Assembly (NCBI GenBank): GCA_944326265.1
Contig: CALVDE010000001.1
Location: 62,001 to 126,000, forward strand
From: an uncultured Bacteroidales bacterium
Lineage (GTDB): Bacteria > Bacteroidota > Bacteroidia > Bacteroidales > UBA932
Reading direction: 5' to 3'
Length of the DNA stretch: 64,000 nucleotides
How positions within the stretch are numbered: position 1 is the first letter of the stretch; every line of letters begins with the position of its first letter. Below are positions 6,988 through 14,339 of the stretch, one piece after another. A model generated the notes under the pieces. The model had not been told where the DNA came from. It did no database searches and worked only from the letters and a program-made list of their open reading frames with translations. The translations under genes and the position numbers were made by a program.

Positions 6988-9753
6988 GTGGGAAGGAAAA
7001 GGTGGAAGCAGGGACGGGGACTTGCAGTTATAGTCGGTGCACTTTTGCTTTGTATCGGGTATTTTCAAGCAGGGGCTGTGTCTGTTCAGGCTTTGGAAAA
7101 ATATGGTATGCGGCAGTCAGAGGTGATAAGCGGTGTGGTGGTGGAAGCCGGGAAAGGAACGCCGGTGGCTGGAGCGGTGGTGCTGTATGTGCCGGCAGGG
7201 CAGGATGGTACGGAGTACGCGCTGTCGGACGTGCAGGGGCGCTTCGAGCTGCAGGTAAGCGGGATGCCGGCTGCCGGGGATTCGGTAAGGGTGTCGATGC
7301 TGGGCTACGCTACGGTGACATTGGCCTTGGTATCTGACGGGAATAGTGTCACGGACTGGCGGAACATCAAAGTCGAGTTGCAGACGCAGGCATTGGTACT
7401 CAACGAGGTATTCGTGCGGGCCCCGAAGGTCAATCTGTTCGGCGATACGGTGGAGTTCAACGTGCAGAGTTTCGTCGAGCAGCAGGACAAGAGCATCTCG
7501 GACGTGCTCAAGCGGATGCCCGGGGTGGAGGTGCGCGAGGGTGGGGACATCTACTACAACGGGGAGTCCATCGGCAATCTCTACGTGGAGGGTATGGATC
7601 TGCTCGGCGGCCGCTATTCGCTGCTGACCAAGAATCTCTCGGCCCAGGACGTGAAGAAGGTCGAAATCATCGAGAAGCATCAGCCGGTCAAGGCCCTCAA
7701 GGGCATAACCTCGGGGGAGAAGCCGGCCATCAACCTCGTGCTGCAGGACCAGGCCAGGGGCAAATGGGTGGGCTCGGCGGCCCTCGCGGGCGGTGTCACC
7801 TCTGACCCGCAGGCTCTCTGGGACGGAAACCTCTTCCTGATGCGGGTGGGCCGCAAGTGGAACAGTGTGAACAATATCAAGACGAACAATGCCGGAGAGG
7901 ACCTGTCTGGGGATCTGCGCGGCATGAGCCTCTACGACCGCTCCGGCAGCGGGGGAGGGGACGGCTTCATCTCCGTTGGCACCAGCGAGGCTCCTTTAGG
8001 GGCGGCCCGCGTGCGTTTCAACACCTCGGCACTGGCCAATACCTCCAATACCTGGAAGCTCCGCAATGACTGGAAGTTCAATGCCTCCGCCTCATACGTA
8101 TTTGACCGTCTGGAGTCCTCCAATTCCTCGGAGACCACCTATTATTTCGAGGACGGCGAGCGCACCGTCACCGAGGGTGAGGAGGCCATGACCCGGCAGC
8201 ACAACGTCCAAGCCCGGGTGGAGGCGGAGGCCAACCGCGACGAATATTTCTTCCGCAACGTGCTCCGGGCCGAAGGGTCGTTCCAGGATGCCATCCAGAC
8301 CATGACGGGCCAGTACCCCAACACCCAGAAGGCCCGCCTGCCGTACATCTTCGTCAGCGACGATATCCGCTACATCCACCGGAAGGGCGGCCGCTCCCTG
8401 ACCCTGATGTCGCAGAATGATTTCACGCAGTACGACCAGCGGCTGACGGTGCTCCGCGACGGTGACGGAAGCGGCTCGGCAGCAGGACTCTCAGGGCCTC
8501 AGGACAATACCGCAGGCGGTCAGGCCCCTCATCGGACGGAGGGAGGCGCGGGCAGCACTCAGCGGCAGCTCGTGGGTATATCGGATTTCAATACGAATAC
8601 GTATGTCTCGACGGATTTCCGTGTGGCCCGCAGTCTGACCCTCGGCCTTACGGGCGGTTTCGCCGCTTCGGTACGCAGACTTGACAGCCGGCTGGAAGGG
8701 ATGGGCGGTACCGGTGCCTCAGGCTCATTCAGCAACGATCTGACTGCGGCGTACATCCGCCCTTACGTCACCCCATCTCTGAAGTATGACTCCAAGAGCT
8801 GGGAGGTCCGCCTTTCCGCCCCTGTCAGCTGGGCTAAGTACTGGGGACTGGACACCGACCGTTTTATCTACCGAGCCTCCGGTTCCGTCAAGTACATGCC
8901 CGGCCCGCGCCTGAGCCTGACCGTCTCCGGCAGCGCGTCCAACTCCGCCCTGGACATTCACGATTTCTACAGCGGCTACATCCTGCGCAACTACCGCTAC
9001 CTTACCGTCGGTTCCATGAACACCGCTCAGGACGAGTCCTACAGCGTCTCCGGCCGCATCAACTTTAAGGACCCTGTGAACATGTTCTACATCGACGGTA
9101 CCGTAGGCCGCTCCTGGAACATCCTCCAGACCTCCTCCACCCAGGACTTCCTCGGCGACTACATCGTCACCGGCACGGAGTATGCCCCCAGCCGCGGCGA
9201 GAGCTGGTACGCCTCCCTGAGCAGCAGTATCGGCATATACGGCATCAACGGCAAGGTCGGTGTGACATTGTCCTACATGGATTTCTCCACTACCTCCATC
9301 CTGCAGGACGGGGTCCGCACCCCCTATCTCTCGCAGACCATTTCCCTGCGCCCGACCTTCAACGGCCGCCTGACCCGCTGGATGAGCCTTTCCTACGAAC
9401 TCGGCTATTCGCATTACATCCTCTCCCTGCCCGGCACCGGTACTTCCGAGTCCAAGGACAATTTCAGCCACACCCTGTCCCTGAATCTCTCCCCGCACCG
9501 CAGCCTGGACCTCAAGCTTTCCGCCGAGCACTACTACACCATGCTCACCACCGACCAGGCCAAGAACACCGTCCTGCTCGACGCTTCCGTAGCCTGGCGC
9601 CTCAAGGGCGGGGTGGAACTCAGCCTTACCGCCCGCAACCTCCTCAACCAGCGCACCTACGCCTACTCCATTTTCAATGCTTTGCAGCAGTTCTCATGCG
9701 AGTACCGTATCCGTCCGCTGAACATTCTCGCCGGGGTTTACTTTACGTTCTGA
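6988..9753 (+). CDS. TonB-dependent receptor-like outer-membrane barrel with carboxypeptidase-like N-terminal domain
   Basis: The product is about 921 residues from a GTG at 6988. It begins VGRKRWKQGRGLAVIVGALL, a plausible signal peptide (charged n-region, hydrophobic core, AGAVSVQA end). GTG 6976 is an alternative. The open frame runs back to TTG 6502 through the repeat array, but no ATG lies between the array and the signal peptide. A CarboxypepD_reg-like domain follows (EVISGVVVEAGKGTPVAGA to SMLGYATVTLAL). A plug-like domain comes next (SISDVLKRMPGVEVREGG), and then a long beta-barrel ending in an aromatic residue (LAGVYFTF). The family commonly sits next to GLPGLI genes. The last 16 bp overlap the convergent ATPase gene. 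Cargo is unknown. Confidence 0.85.
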   Translation: MGRKRWKQGRGLAVIVGALLLCIGYFQAGAVSVQALEKYGMRQSEVISGVVVEAGKGTPVAGAVVLYVPAGQDGTEYALSDVQGRFELQVSGMPAAGDSVRVSMLGYATVTLALVSDGNSVTDWRNIKVELQTQALVLNEVFVRAPKVNLFGDTVEFNVQSFVEQQDKSISDVLKRMPGVEVREGGDIYYNGESIGNLYVEGMDLLGGRYSLLTKNLSAQDVKKVEIIEKHQPVKALKGITSGEKPAINLVLQDQARGKWVGSAALAGGVTSDPQALWDGNLFLMRVGRKWNSVNNIKTNNAGEDLSGDLRGMSLYDRSGSGGGDGFISVGTSEAPLGAARVRFNTSALANTSNTWKLRNDWKFNASASYVFDRLESSNSSETTYYFEDGERTVTEGEEAMTRQHNVQARVEAEANRDEYFFRNVLRAEGSFQDAIQTMTGQYPNTQKARLPYIFVSDDIRYIHRKGGRSLTLMSQNDFTQYDQRLTVLRDGDGSGSAAGLSGPQDNTAGGQAPHRTEGGAGSTQRQLVGISDFNTNTYVSTDFRVARSLTLGLTGGFAASVRRLDSRLEGMGGTGASGSFSNDLTAAYIRPYVTPSLKYDSKSWEVRLSAPVSWAKYWGLDTDRFIYRASGSVKYMPGPRLSLTVSGSASNSALDIHDFYSGYILRNYRYLTVGSMNTAQDESYSVSGRINFKDPVNMFYIDGTVGRSWNILQTSSTQDFLGDYIVTGTEYAPSRGESWYASLSSSIGIYGINGKVGVTLSYMDFSTTSILQDGVRTPYLSQTISLRPTFNGRLTRWMSLSYELGYSHYILSLPGTGTSESKDNFSHTLSLNLSPHRSLDLKLSAEHYYTMLTTDQAKNTVLLDASVAWRLKGGVELSLTARNLLNQRTYAYSIFNALQQFSCEYRIRPLNILAGVYFTF

Positions 9754-11357
9754 TGGGATATCCATTCTCCGACGGTGCCGGTCTCCGAGGAGAAGCTGAC
9801 ACCGATGCACCAGACTGTGCGGCTGTCGGCCGCGTAAGGGCGGGCATAGCCTTTCGCCTCGATCTGGGCGAGGGCCTCGTCTGCTGTGCCGTCCAGCTTG
9901 AACTCGAAGACGTAGACGTACTTCGGGGTCTCTACGGTGCAGTCTACGCGACCCTGGCTCTGAGGCCGCTCCACGCATGTGAGGTAAACGCTGACCATTC
10001 TCAGAATCAGATAGAACGTGTACTGGAAATATCGTTCCCTCTCCCGCTCGTCCTCCCTGCGGCGAACTGTATAAGGTATGTCCGCCAGGAAAGATGTGAA
10101 CAGGTCGCGGATACGGTCCGTCTCTCCGTCCTCGAATGCGTCCAGAAGATCCTGTATCCAACTGCTGACATCGTTGCTCCTGTTTTTGAAATAATCTGAG
10201 GCGATAAGACTCACGAAACCTTTCTTCACCTCATTGTTCGGAATGTCCAGCAGGAAAGTATTGCGGTTCTGCCTGTAATCCTTGATGGTCAGGTAGCCGC
10301 TCTGATATATCATCGGCAGGGGCTTCTCGACATCGGCCTTGTAATCGACGAACTGGGAGGGGTCGTAGTACTTGCCGGTAAGCTCGTCCAGGTTCTCGTC
10401 CGAGTGAGACAGCAGGCGGATCAGATAGGTAGGCGTGCCGCTGGCGAACCAGTAGTCGCGGACTGCCTTCTGGGCGAAGGCATTCAGGAGGCTGAACGGA
10501 TTGTAGACATCGGTCATCCGTTCGGAAAAATGATAGCCGTCGTAGTGACGCTTCAGCCTTGAAAGCATCTCCTCGCGGCTCTCTCCGAAAGAAGCGGCCA
10601 TCGCATCTATCGGTTCTGCGAAATACCTCTCTAACTCCTCCTGGGTGATGCCGCACAGGGTCTCGTAATCCGAAGACATGCTGATGTCCTGGGGCTGGTT
10701 GAACCCGCTGAACACGCTTACCTGGGCGAACTTGGTCACACCAGTAAGCAGTACGAACTGAAGGTCCGCGTCCGCAGCCTTGAACACCGAGTAGAACCCC
10801 TTGAGCACATCTCTGTTCCACTCCTCCAGCAGGCGCTGCTTCTTGTCCACGGTTATAGTATATCCGGTATCCAGCACATCCAGCATCGGCTTGTCGTACT
10901 CGTCGATTAGAACCACGCACCTTCGGCCTGTCCGCTCGTGAGCCTTTTTCAGTACGTATGCGAACCGTCTGCCGGCATCGGTGAACTCTTCACTGCGGCC
11001 GTACTGAGACTCCCACTGTGAGACACTTCCCTCTATTACCGCATCCAGGGTTCCCGGCGCAGTGAAATTGCTGCCGTTGAAGTCGATATGGAACACAGGG
11101 TACTCCAGCCACTCCTTCTCCAGCGAGCTGATGGCCAGTCCCTCGAACAGTTCCTTATGCCCCAAAAAATAGTTCTTCAGGGTGGATACCAGCAGGCTCT
11201 TGCCGAACCTGCGCGGGCGGCTCAGAAAATAGATTTTTCCTTCATGCGTAAGCCTGTATACAAGGTCTGTCTTGTCCACATAGGCATAACCGTCCTCGCG
11301 GATCTGTTCGAAGCTCTGAACTCCTATCGGGTATTTCATCATAGCGCGGTCCTCCAT
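9738..11357 (-). CDS. AAA-ATPase-like / PD-(D/E)XK nuclease family protein
   Basis: The product has 539 residues from the ATG at 11357; ATGs at 11342 and 11339 are also usable. The N-terminal domain (AAA-ATPase_like, PF09820 type) has the Walker A region SRPRRFGKSLLVSTL and Walker B VVLIDEYDKPML. The C-terminal domain (PDDEXK_9/DUF1703 type) shows GRVDCTVET followed by VYVFEFKLDGTADEALAQI, giving the D...EXK nuclease core. These proteins are abundant and multi-copy in Bacteroidales, and their role is undetermined; defence, DNA mobility and regulation have all been possible readings. It is a lone gene, convergent with and overlapping the barrel gene by 16 bp. Confidence 0.85.
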   Translation of the reverse strand: MEDRAMMKYPIGVQSFEQIREDGYAYVDKTDLVYRLTHEGKIYFLSRPRRFGKSLLVSTLKNYFLGHKELFEGLAISSLEKEWLEYPVFHIDFNGSNFTAPGTLDAVIEGSVSQWESQYGRSEEFTDAGRRFAYVLKKAHERTGRRCVVLIDEYDKPMLDVLDTGYTITVDKKQRLLEEWNRDVLKGFYSVFKAADADLQFVLLTGVTKFAQVSVFSGFNQPQDISMSSDYETLCGITQEELERYFAEPIDAMAASFGESREEMLSRLKRHYDGYHFSERMTDVYNPFSLLNAFAQKAVRDYWFASGTPTYLIRLLSHSDENLDELTGKYYDPSQFVDYKADVEKPLPMIYQSGYLTIKDYRQNRNTFLLDIPNNEVKKGFVSLIASDYFKNRSNDVSSWIQDLLDAFEDGETDRIRDLFTSFLADIPYTVRRREDERERERYFQYTFYLILRMVSVYLTCVERPQSQGRVDCTVETPKYVYVFEFKLDGTADEALAQIEAKGYARPYAADSRTVWCIGVSFSSETGTVGEWISHQNVK

Positions 11358-11414
11358 TATTCATTTCAGAAACAAAAATACGCAGAAGTCGAGAGCAATG
11401 CAAATTGAGCTTGT

Positions 11415-11597
11415 TCAAATTTCATTGCCGGTCACGATGTAGACCGTCGTCTCCTCGTTGAAGGACTTCGGCCAGCGGAAGCAGCTGCGCTCGTAACGCT
11501 TGAACCTGCGGTAGGTCGTCCTGCTCTCGTGCTCGTAAACATAGTCGTAGAAAGGCTCGGTTTTCTCCGGTGACGGAGCTGTCCTGTCCGTGCTCAT
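11415..11597 (-). CDS. Short ORF of unknown function, possible gene remnant
   Basis: This 60-residue frame has a protein-like C-terminal half (EPFYDYVYEHESRTTYRRF, then a basic and aromatic stretch). Its N-terminus (MSTDRTAPSPEKT) does not resemble a start region. An overlapping minus frame (to 11709) also has plausible composition upstream, so a frameshifted remnant of a longer gene is one reading. I recognise no family. It could equally be a chance frame. Confidence 0.28.
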   Translation of the reverse strand: MSTDRTAPSPEKTEPFYDYVYEHESRTTYRRFKRYERSCFRWPKSFNEETTVYIVTGNEI

Positions 11598-11692
11598 TCC
11601 AGTTGTGCTTGCCGTCAGGGCTGTCGGTGATGGGGATGCGTGAAAAACATGCTGTCCGGGATATATAAATAATTTTTTTAGTTATATTTGTA

Positions 11693-11700
11693 GCGGCAAT
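11693..11700 (+). promoter_or_regulatory. Putative -7 box of the M23-like/S41 gene
   Basis: TATATTTG fits TAnnTTTG, 28 bp before the ATG at 11729. The upstream sequence is very AT-rich (ATATATAAATAATTTTTTTA) but has no clear -33 TTTG. Confidence 0.5.
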
Positions 11701-11728
11701 ATGTAACAACCAATAAAAATTTACTGTT

Positions 11729-13903
11729 ATGGGACGTTTTGAATCATTAAGAACATTTGGAATGGCGGCGGTGTCGCTGGTGACGGCGGCTGTAGCCTCG
11801 ATGCCGCTTCCGGCGGCTGCTCAGGGTACTTCAGGAGATAAGGAAGAGCCGGAGTTCATCTGGCCGGTGGCCGGACAGGAAGCCGGGGACAGCATCCTGT
11901 TCAAGCCGCAGCAATATCTGGACGGCAGGCTCAATTTTGCGGACCTGTATATCGCGGCTCCTTACGGGACTCCGGTGCTGGCTCCGGCAGACGGGGTGTT
12001 TTACCGTCCCTGTGTCAGTGTCAGGTGGCAGGAGCAAGGCATGAAGTCTTTCGGGACAGACGAGGACAAGACATGGAACGAGCAGATAGCCAGTGTGGTC
12101 GAGGGCGGAAACTATGACGTGCCGGACAATTATGTGTCGATGACCGTTGGTATAAAGCTGGCGGACGGCAGGAAAGTGTGGATAAGCGGACTCAATGGAG
12201 ACATGGTCATAAGGGACGGAGAGAAGGTCAGCAAGGGGGATACGCTGGGCTATGTGGCTTATTGGGAACCGGCCATCGGCAGACCGCACATCGAGGTGTC
12301 TGTGAGCAACAAGGATACGACTCCGGGAGACTCGATGACACCTTTCGGTCTGGAGACTACTTTCGTGCCTGCCGGAGCCGTCGTTATTCCGGACAGTCTG
12401 ACGGTGGAGCAGGCCAGGGAGGATTTCAGGGCTCTTATGGATGTGCTGGAGGCTGAGTATCCGCCGCTTTACGATGTGATATCCCCGCAGGAGCTGGCCG
12501 AATACGACTCGCTTACCGTCTATCGGGATCTGGCCTCGCCGGTGTCGTATAAGGATTTCTATCTGCTGGTCCAGCGCACAACTTCGGTGATACACGACAG
12601 CCATCTGCTTGTGATGACACCTTACGATTTCAGCTCGGATAATCTAATGGTGCCTAATCTGTTGCCCGGAAAGATAGGTGACAGCCTGATAGTCACCAGA
12701 GTGCAGGTCGGCAAGGGGCTGGAGAAATATGTGGGCCGCAGGATTGTGTCCATTGACGGCCGTCCGGCTCAGGATATTATCGATTATGTGCGCAGATATA
12801 TGGTGGGAAGATATGACGGTCTCAATGAGAGTTATCCCGACCTGCGGATGAGCGAGGTGTGGAATTATTTCTACGGTTATGAGGCATACTACGAGGGCAA
12901 GCGGGAGAGCGTGCTGGAGTTCTCTGACGGAGAGGTCTACCGGGACGAATGGGTGCCCCCGCGCAGGGCGGCCAGTGTGTATCCCATGCCCAATATCGAC
13001 ATGGCAAGGTACGGCCATCTGTTCCGCTACAGGGATCTGCCTTACAGTTTCGAGATGCTCAATGATTCGACTCTCTATTTCGGCCTGTCATCGTTCCAGC
13101 TTACCAAAGTCCAGAGAGATGCCTTGCGGGATTCCATAGCGGGGTATGTGGACGTGCCGTACATGATTATGGATCTCAGGGACAATCCGGGAGGTGATGC
13201 TTATTTTCTCTCGGAGATGCTTACGTGGTTCATCAACAGACCCACTGTGCCCCTCGGAGGATATTCGCATGTCAAGACAAGGGGACCGCTGATGCATTCG
13301 TGGAATTATGCTCCGGACCAGATTGTTTTCCCGGAGTACGTGGAGGTGGAGGGAAAGCCGGGATATTATCTCATACCTGATGATGCCGGTGTCCTGTATC
13401 CTGACTCGACGCTCAATTACCGGGGCCGTCTCTATATCCTGACCGACGAGACATCCTGCTCGGCCGCCACGATATTCCCTTCCGTGCTGGTGCGCAACCG
13501 CAGGGCCGTGACCGTCGGGCGCGAGACCATGAGCGGCTACCATTATCTGACCGCCATGAAGTACAACGAGGTGCGTCTGCCCAACTCGAAGATAATCCTG
13601 CACGTTCCGCTGGTCATGGAGGTCTTCGACGAGGCTGTGACTCCGAGGACTCCGGCCGGGCGCGGGCTTATGCCTGATTATCCGGTGCCGGCTACATACG
13701 AGGAATATTTCACTGCCACGGAGGATTTTATCCTGAACCGTGCTCTGGAGCTGATCGCGCAGGGACAGTACCTCGGGCAGGACTGGTTTGCGGAGCTGGA
13801 TGCCGGGTCCGACACTCGCGGAGGCATGAGGATTCTCTATGCCGCTGCGGCTGTCATCCTGCTTGCCGGTGCGGTGCTCGCTCTGTTCCGCAGGCGCAGA
13901 TGA
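11729..13903 (+). CDS. Secreted protein: degenerate M23-like domain plus S41 (C-terminal processing) peptidase
   Basis: The product has 724 residues and a signal peptide (about 1-31, ending LPAAAQG). Residues about 45-215 resemble an M23/LytM fold (IAAPYGTPVLAPADGVF, then GRPHIEVSVSN). The canonical HxxxD zinc ligands are replaced in NFADLYIAAP and only one His of HxH is present, so this half is probably non-catalytic. The C-terminal part is an S41 peptidase with DLRDNPGGDAYFL and the nucleophile region DETSCSAATIF, ending TPAGRGLMPDYPV. The extreme C-terminus is a membrane segment followed by Arg residues (AVILLAGAVLALFRRRR), suggesting C-terminal anchoring. It is followed by a BlaI/M56 pair 64 bp downstream. 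Confidence 0.83.
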   Translation: MGRFESLRTFGMAAVSLVTAAVASMPLPAAAQGTSGDKEEPEFIWPVAGQEAGDSILFKPQQYLDGRLNFADLYIAAPYGTPVLAPADGVFYRPCVSVRWQEQGMKSFGTDEDKTWNEQIASVVEGGNYDVPDNYVSMTVGIKLADGRKVWISGLNGDMVIRDGEKVSKGDTLGYVAYWEPAIGRPHIEVSVSNKDTTPGDSMTPFGLETTFVPAGAVVIPDSLTVEQAREDFRALMDVLEAEYPPLYDVISPQELAEYDSLTVYRDLASPVSYKDFYLLVQRTTSVIHDSHLLVMTPYDFSSDNLMVPNLLPGKIGDSLIVTRVQVGKGLEKYVGRRIVSIDGRPAQDIIDYVRRYMVGRYDGLNESYPDLRMSEVWNYFYGYEAYYEGKRESVLEFSDGEVYRDEWVPPRRAASVYPMPNIDMARYGHLFRYRDLPYSFEMLNDSTLYFGLSSFQLTKVQRDALRDSIAGYVDVPYMIMDLRDNPGGDAYFLSEMLTWFINRPTVPLGGYSHVKTRGPLMHSWNYAPDQIVFPEYVEVEGKPGYYLIPDDAGVLYPDSTLNYRGRLYILTDETSCSAATIFPSVLVRNRRAVTVGRETMSGYHYLTAMKYNEVRLPNSKIILHVPLVMEVFDEAVTPRTPAGRGLMPDYPVPATYEEYFTATEDFILNRALELIAQGQYLGQDWFAELDAGSDTRGGMRILYAAAAVILLAGAVLALFRRRR

Positions 13904-13908
13904 GCAAT

Positions 13909-13920
13909 ATTCCCGGGAAT
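13909..13920. promoter_or_regulatory. Candidate operator: perfect 12-bp palindrome before blaI-like gene
   Basis: ATTCCCGGGAAT is a perfect palindrome that ends 4 bp before the -7 box at 13925. BlaI/MecI proteins bind palindromes over their own promoters, so autoregulation is inferred. The half-site is not the classical TACA/TGTA. Confidence 0.4.
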
Positions 13921-13924
13921 TTCC

Positions 13925-13932
13925 TATCTTTG
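13925..13932 (+). promoter_or_regulatory. Putative -7 box of the blaI-like gene
   Basis: TATCTTTG fits TAnnTTTG and lies 35 bp upstream of the ATG at 13968. Confidence 0.5.
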
Positions 13933-13967
13933 TCCCAAACAAGTCAAACAATCTAAATCGGGATATT

Positions 13968-14339
13968 ATGAGAAGCGAGATAACAAAGAGAGAAGAGGAA
14001 GTAATGGATCTTCTGTGGGAGTACGGCCCTCTGACCGTGGCCGAGATGCTGCAGCACTACGATGAGCCCAGGCCGCATTTCAATACCGTCTCGACAATGG
14101 TCCGTTCACTTGAGAAGAAAGGTTTCACGACCCACAGGGCGGAAGGACTGTCTTACCGGTATGTTCCGACGATGGACCGGGAAAAGTACGGTCAGAGATA
14201 TCTGGGCGGAGTTATCAGGGATTATCTGGACAATTCCTACAAGAAAGCCGTATCCCAGTTCGTGGAGGACGAGCGCATCAGCCTGGAGGAGCTCAAGGAT
14301 CTGGTCAGAATGATTGAAAAGGACCGCAGGCGTAAATGA
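13968..14339 (+). CDS. BlaI/MecI/CopY-family transcriptional repressor
   Basis: The product has 123 residues; the ATG at 13968 matches the family N-terminus (MRSEITKREEEVMDLLWEYG). The winged helix is residues about 1-75 (TVAEMLQHY, FNTVSTMVRSLEKKGF, SYRYVPTMDREKY), followed by a C-terminal dimerisation helix region. Family members repress their targets until cleaved by the partner metalloprotease. The gene overlaps the M56 gene by 4 bp (ATGA), the standard coupling. A 12-bp palindrome sits at its promoter. The upstream S41 protein is a possible target or functional partner. Confidence 0.92.
   Translation: MRSEITKREEEVMDLLWEYGPLTVAEMLQHYDEPRPHFNTVSTMVRSLEKKGFTTHRAEGLSYRYVPTMDREKYGQRYLGGVIRDYLDNSYKKAVSQFVEDERISLEELKDLVRMIEKDRRRK

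Larger units (their letters stand above)
11358..11728. other. Intergenic region with a short leftward ORF and a rightward -7 box
   Basis: The region lies between two divergently read genes. It contains a 60-codon leftward ORF (11415-11597) and an AT-rich stretch (about 11661-11700) with a TATATTTG box at 11693-11700 for the rightward gene. No RNA gene or repeat was recognised. Confidence 0.5.

Noticed and set aside
11729-12400. Active M23 endopeptidase domain
   Set aside because: The HxxxD and HxH zinc ligands are not intact, so only a degenerate domain is called.
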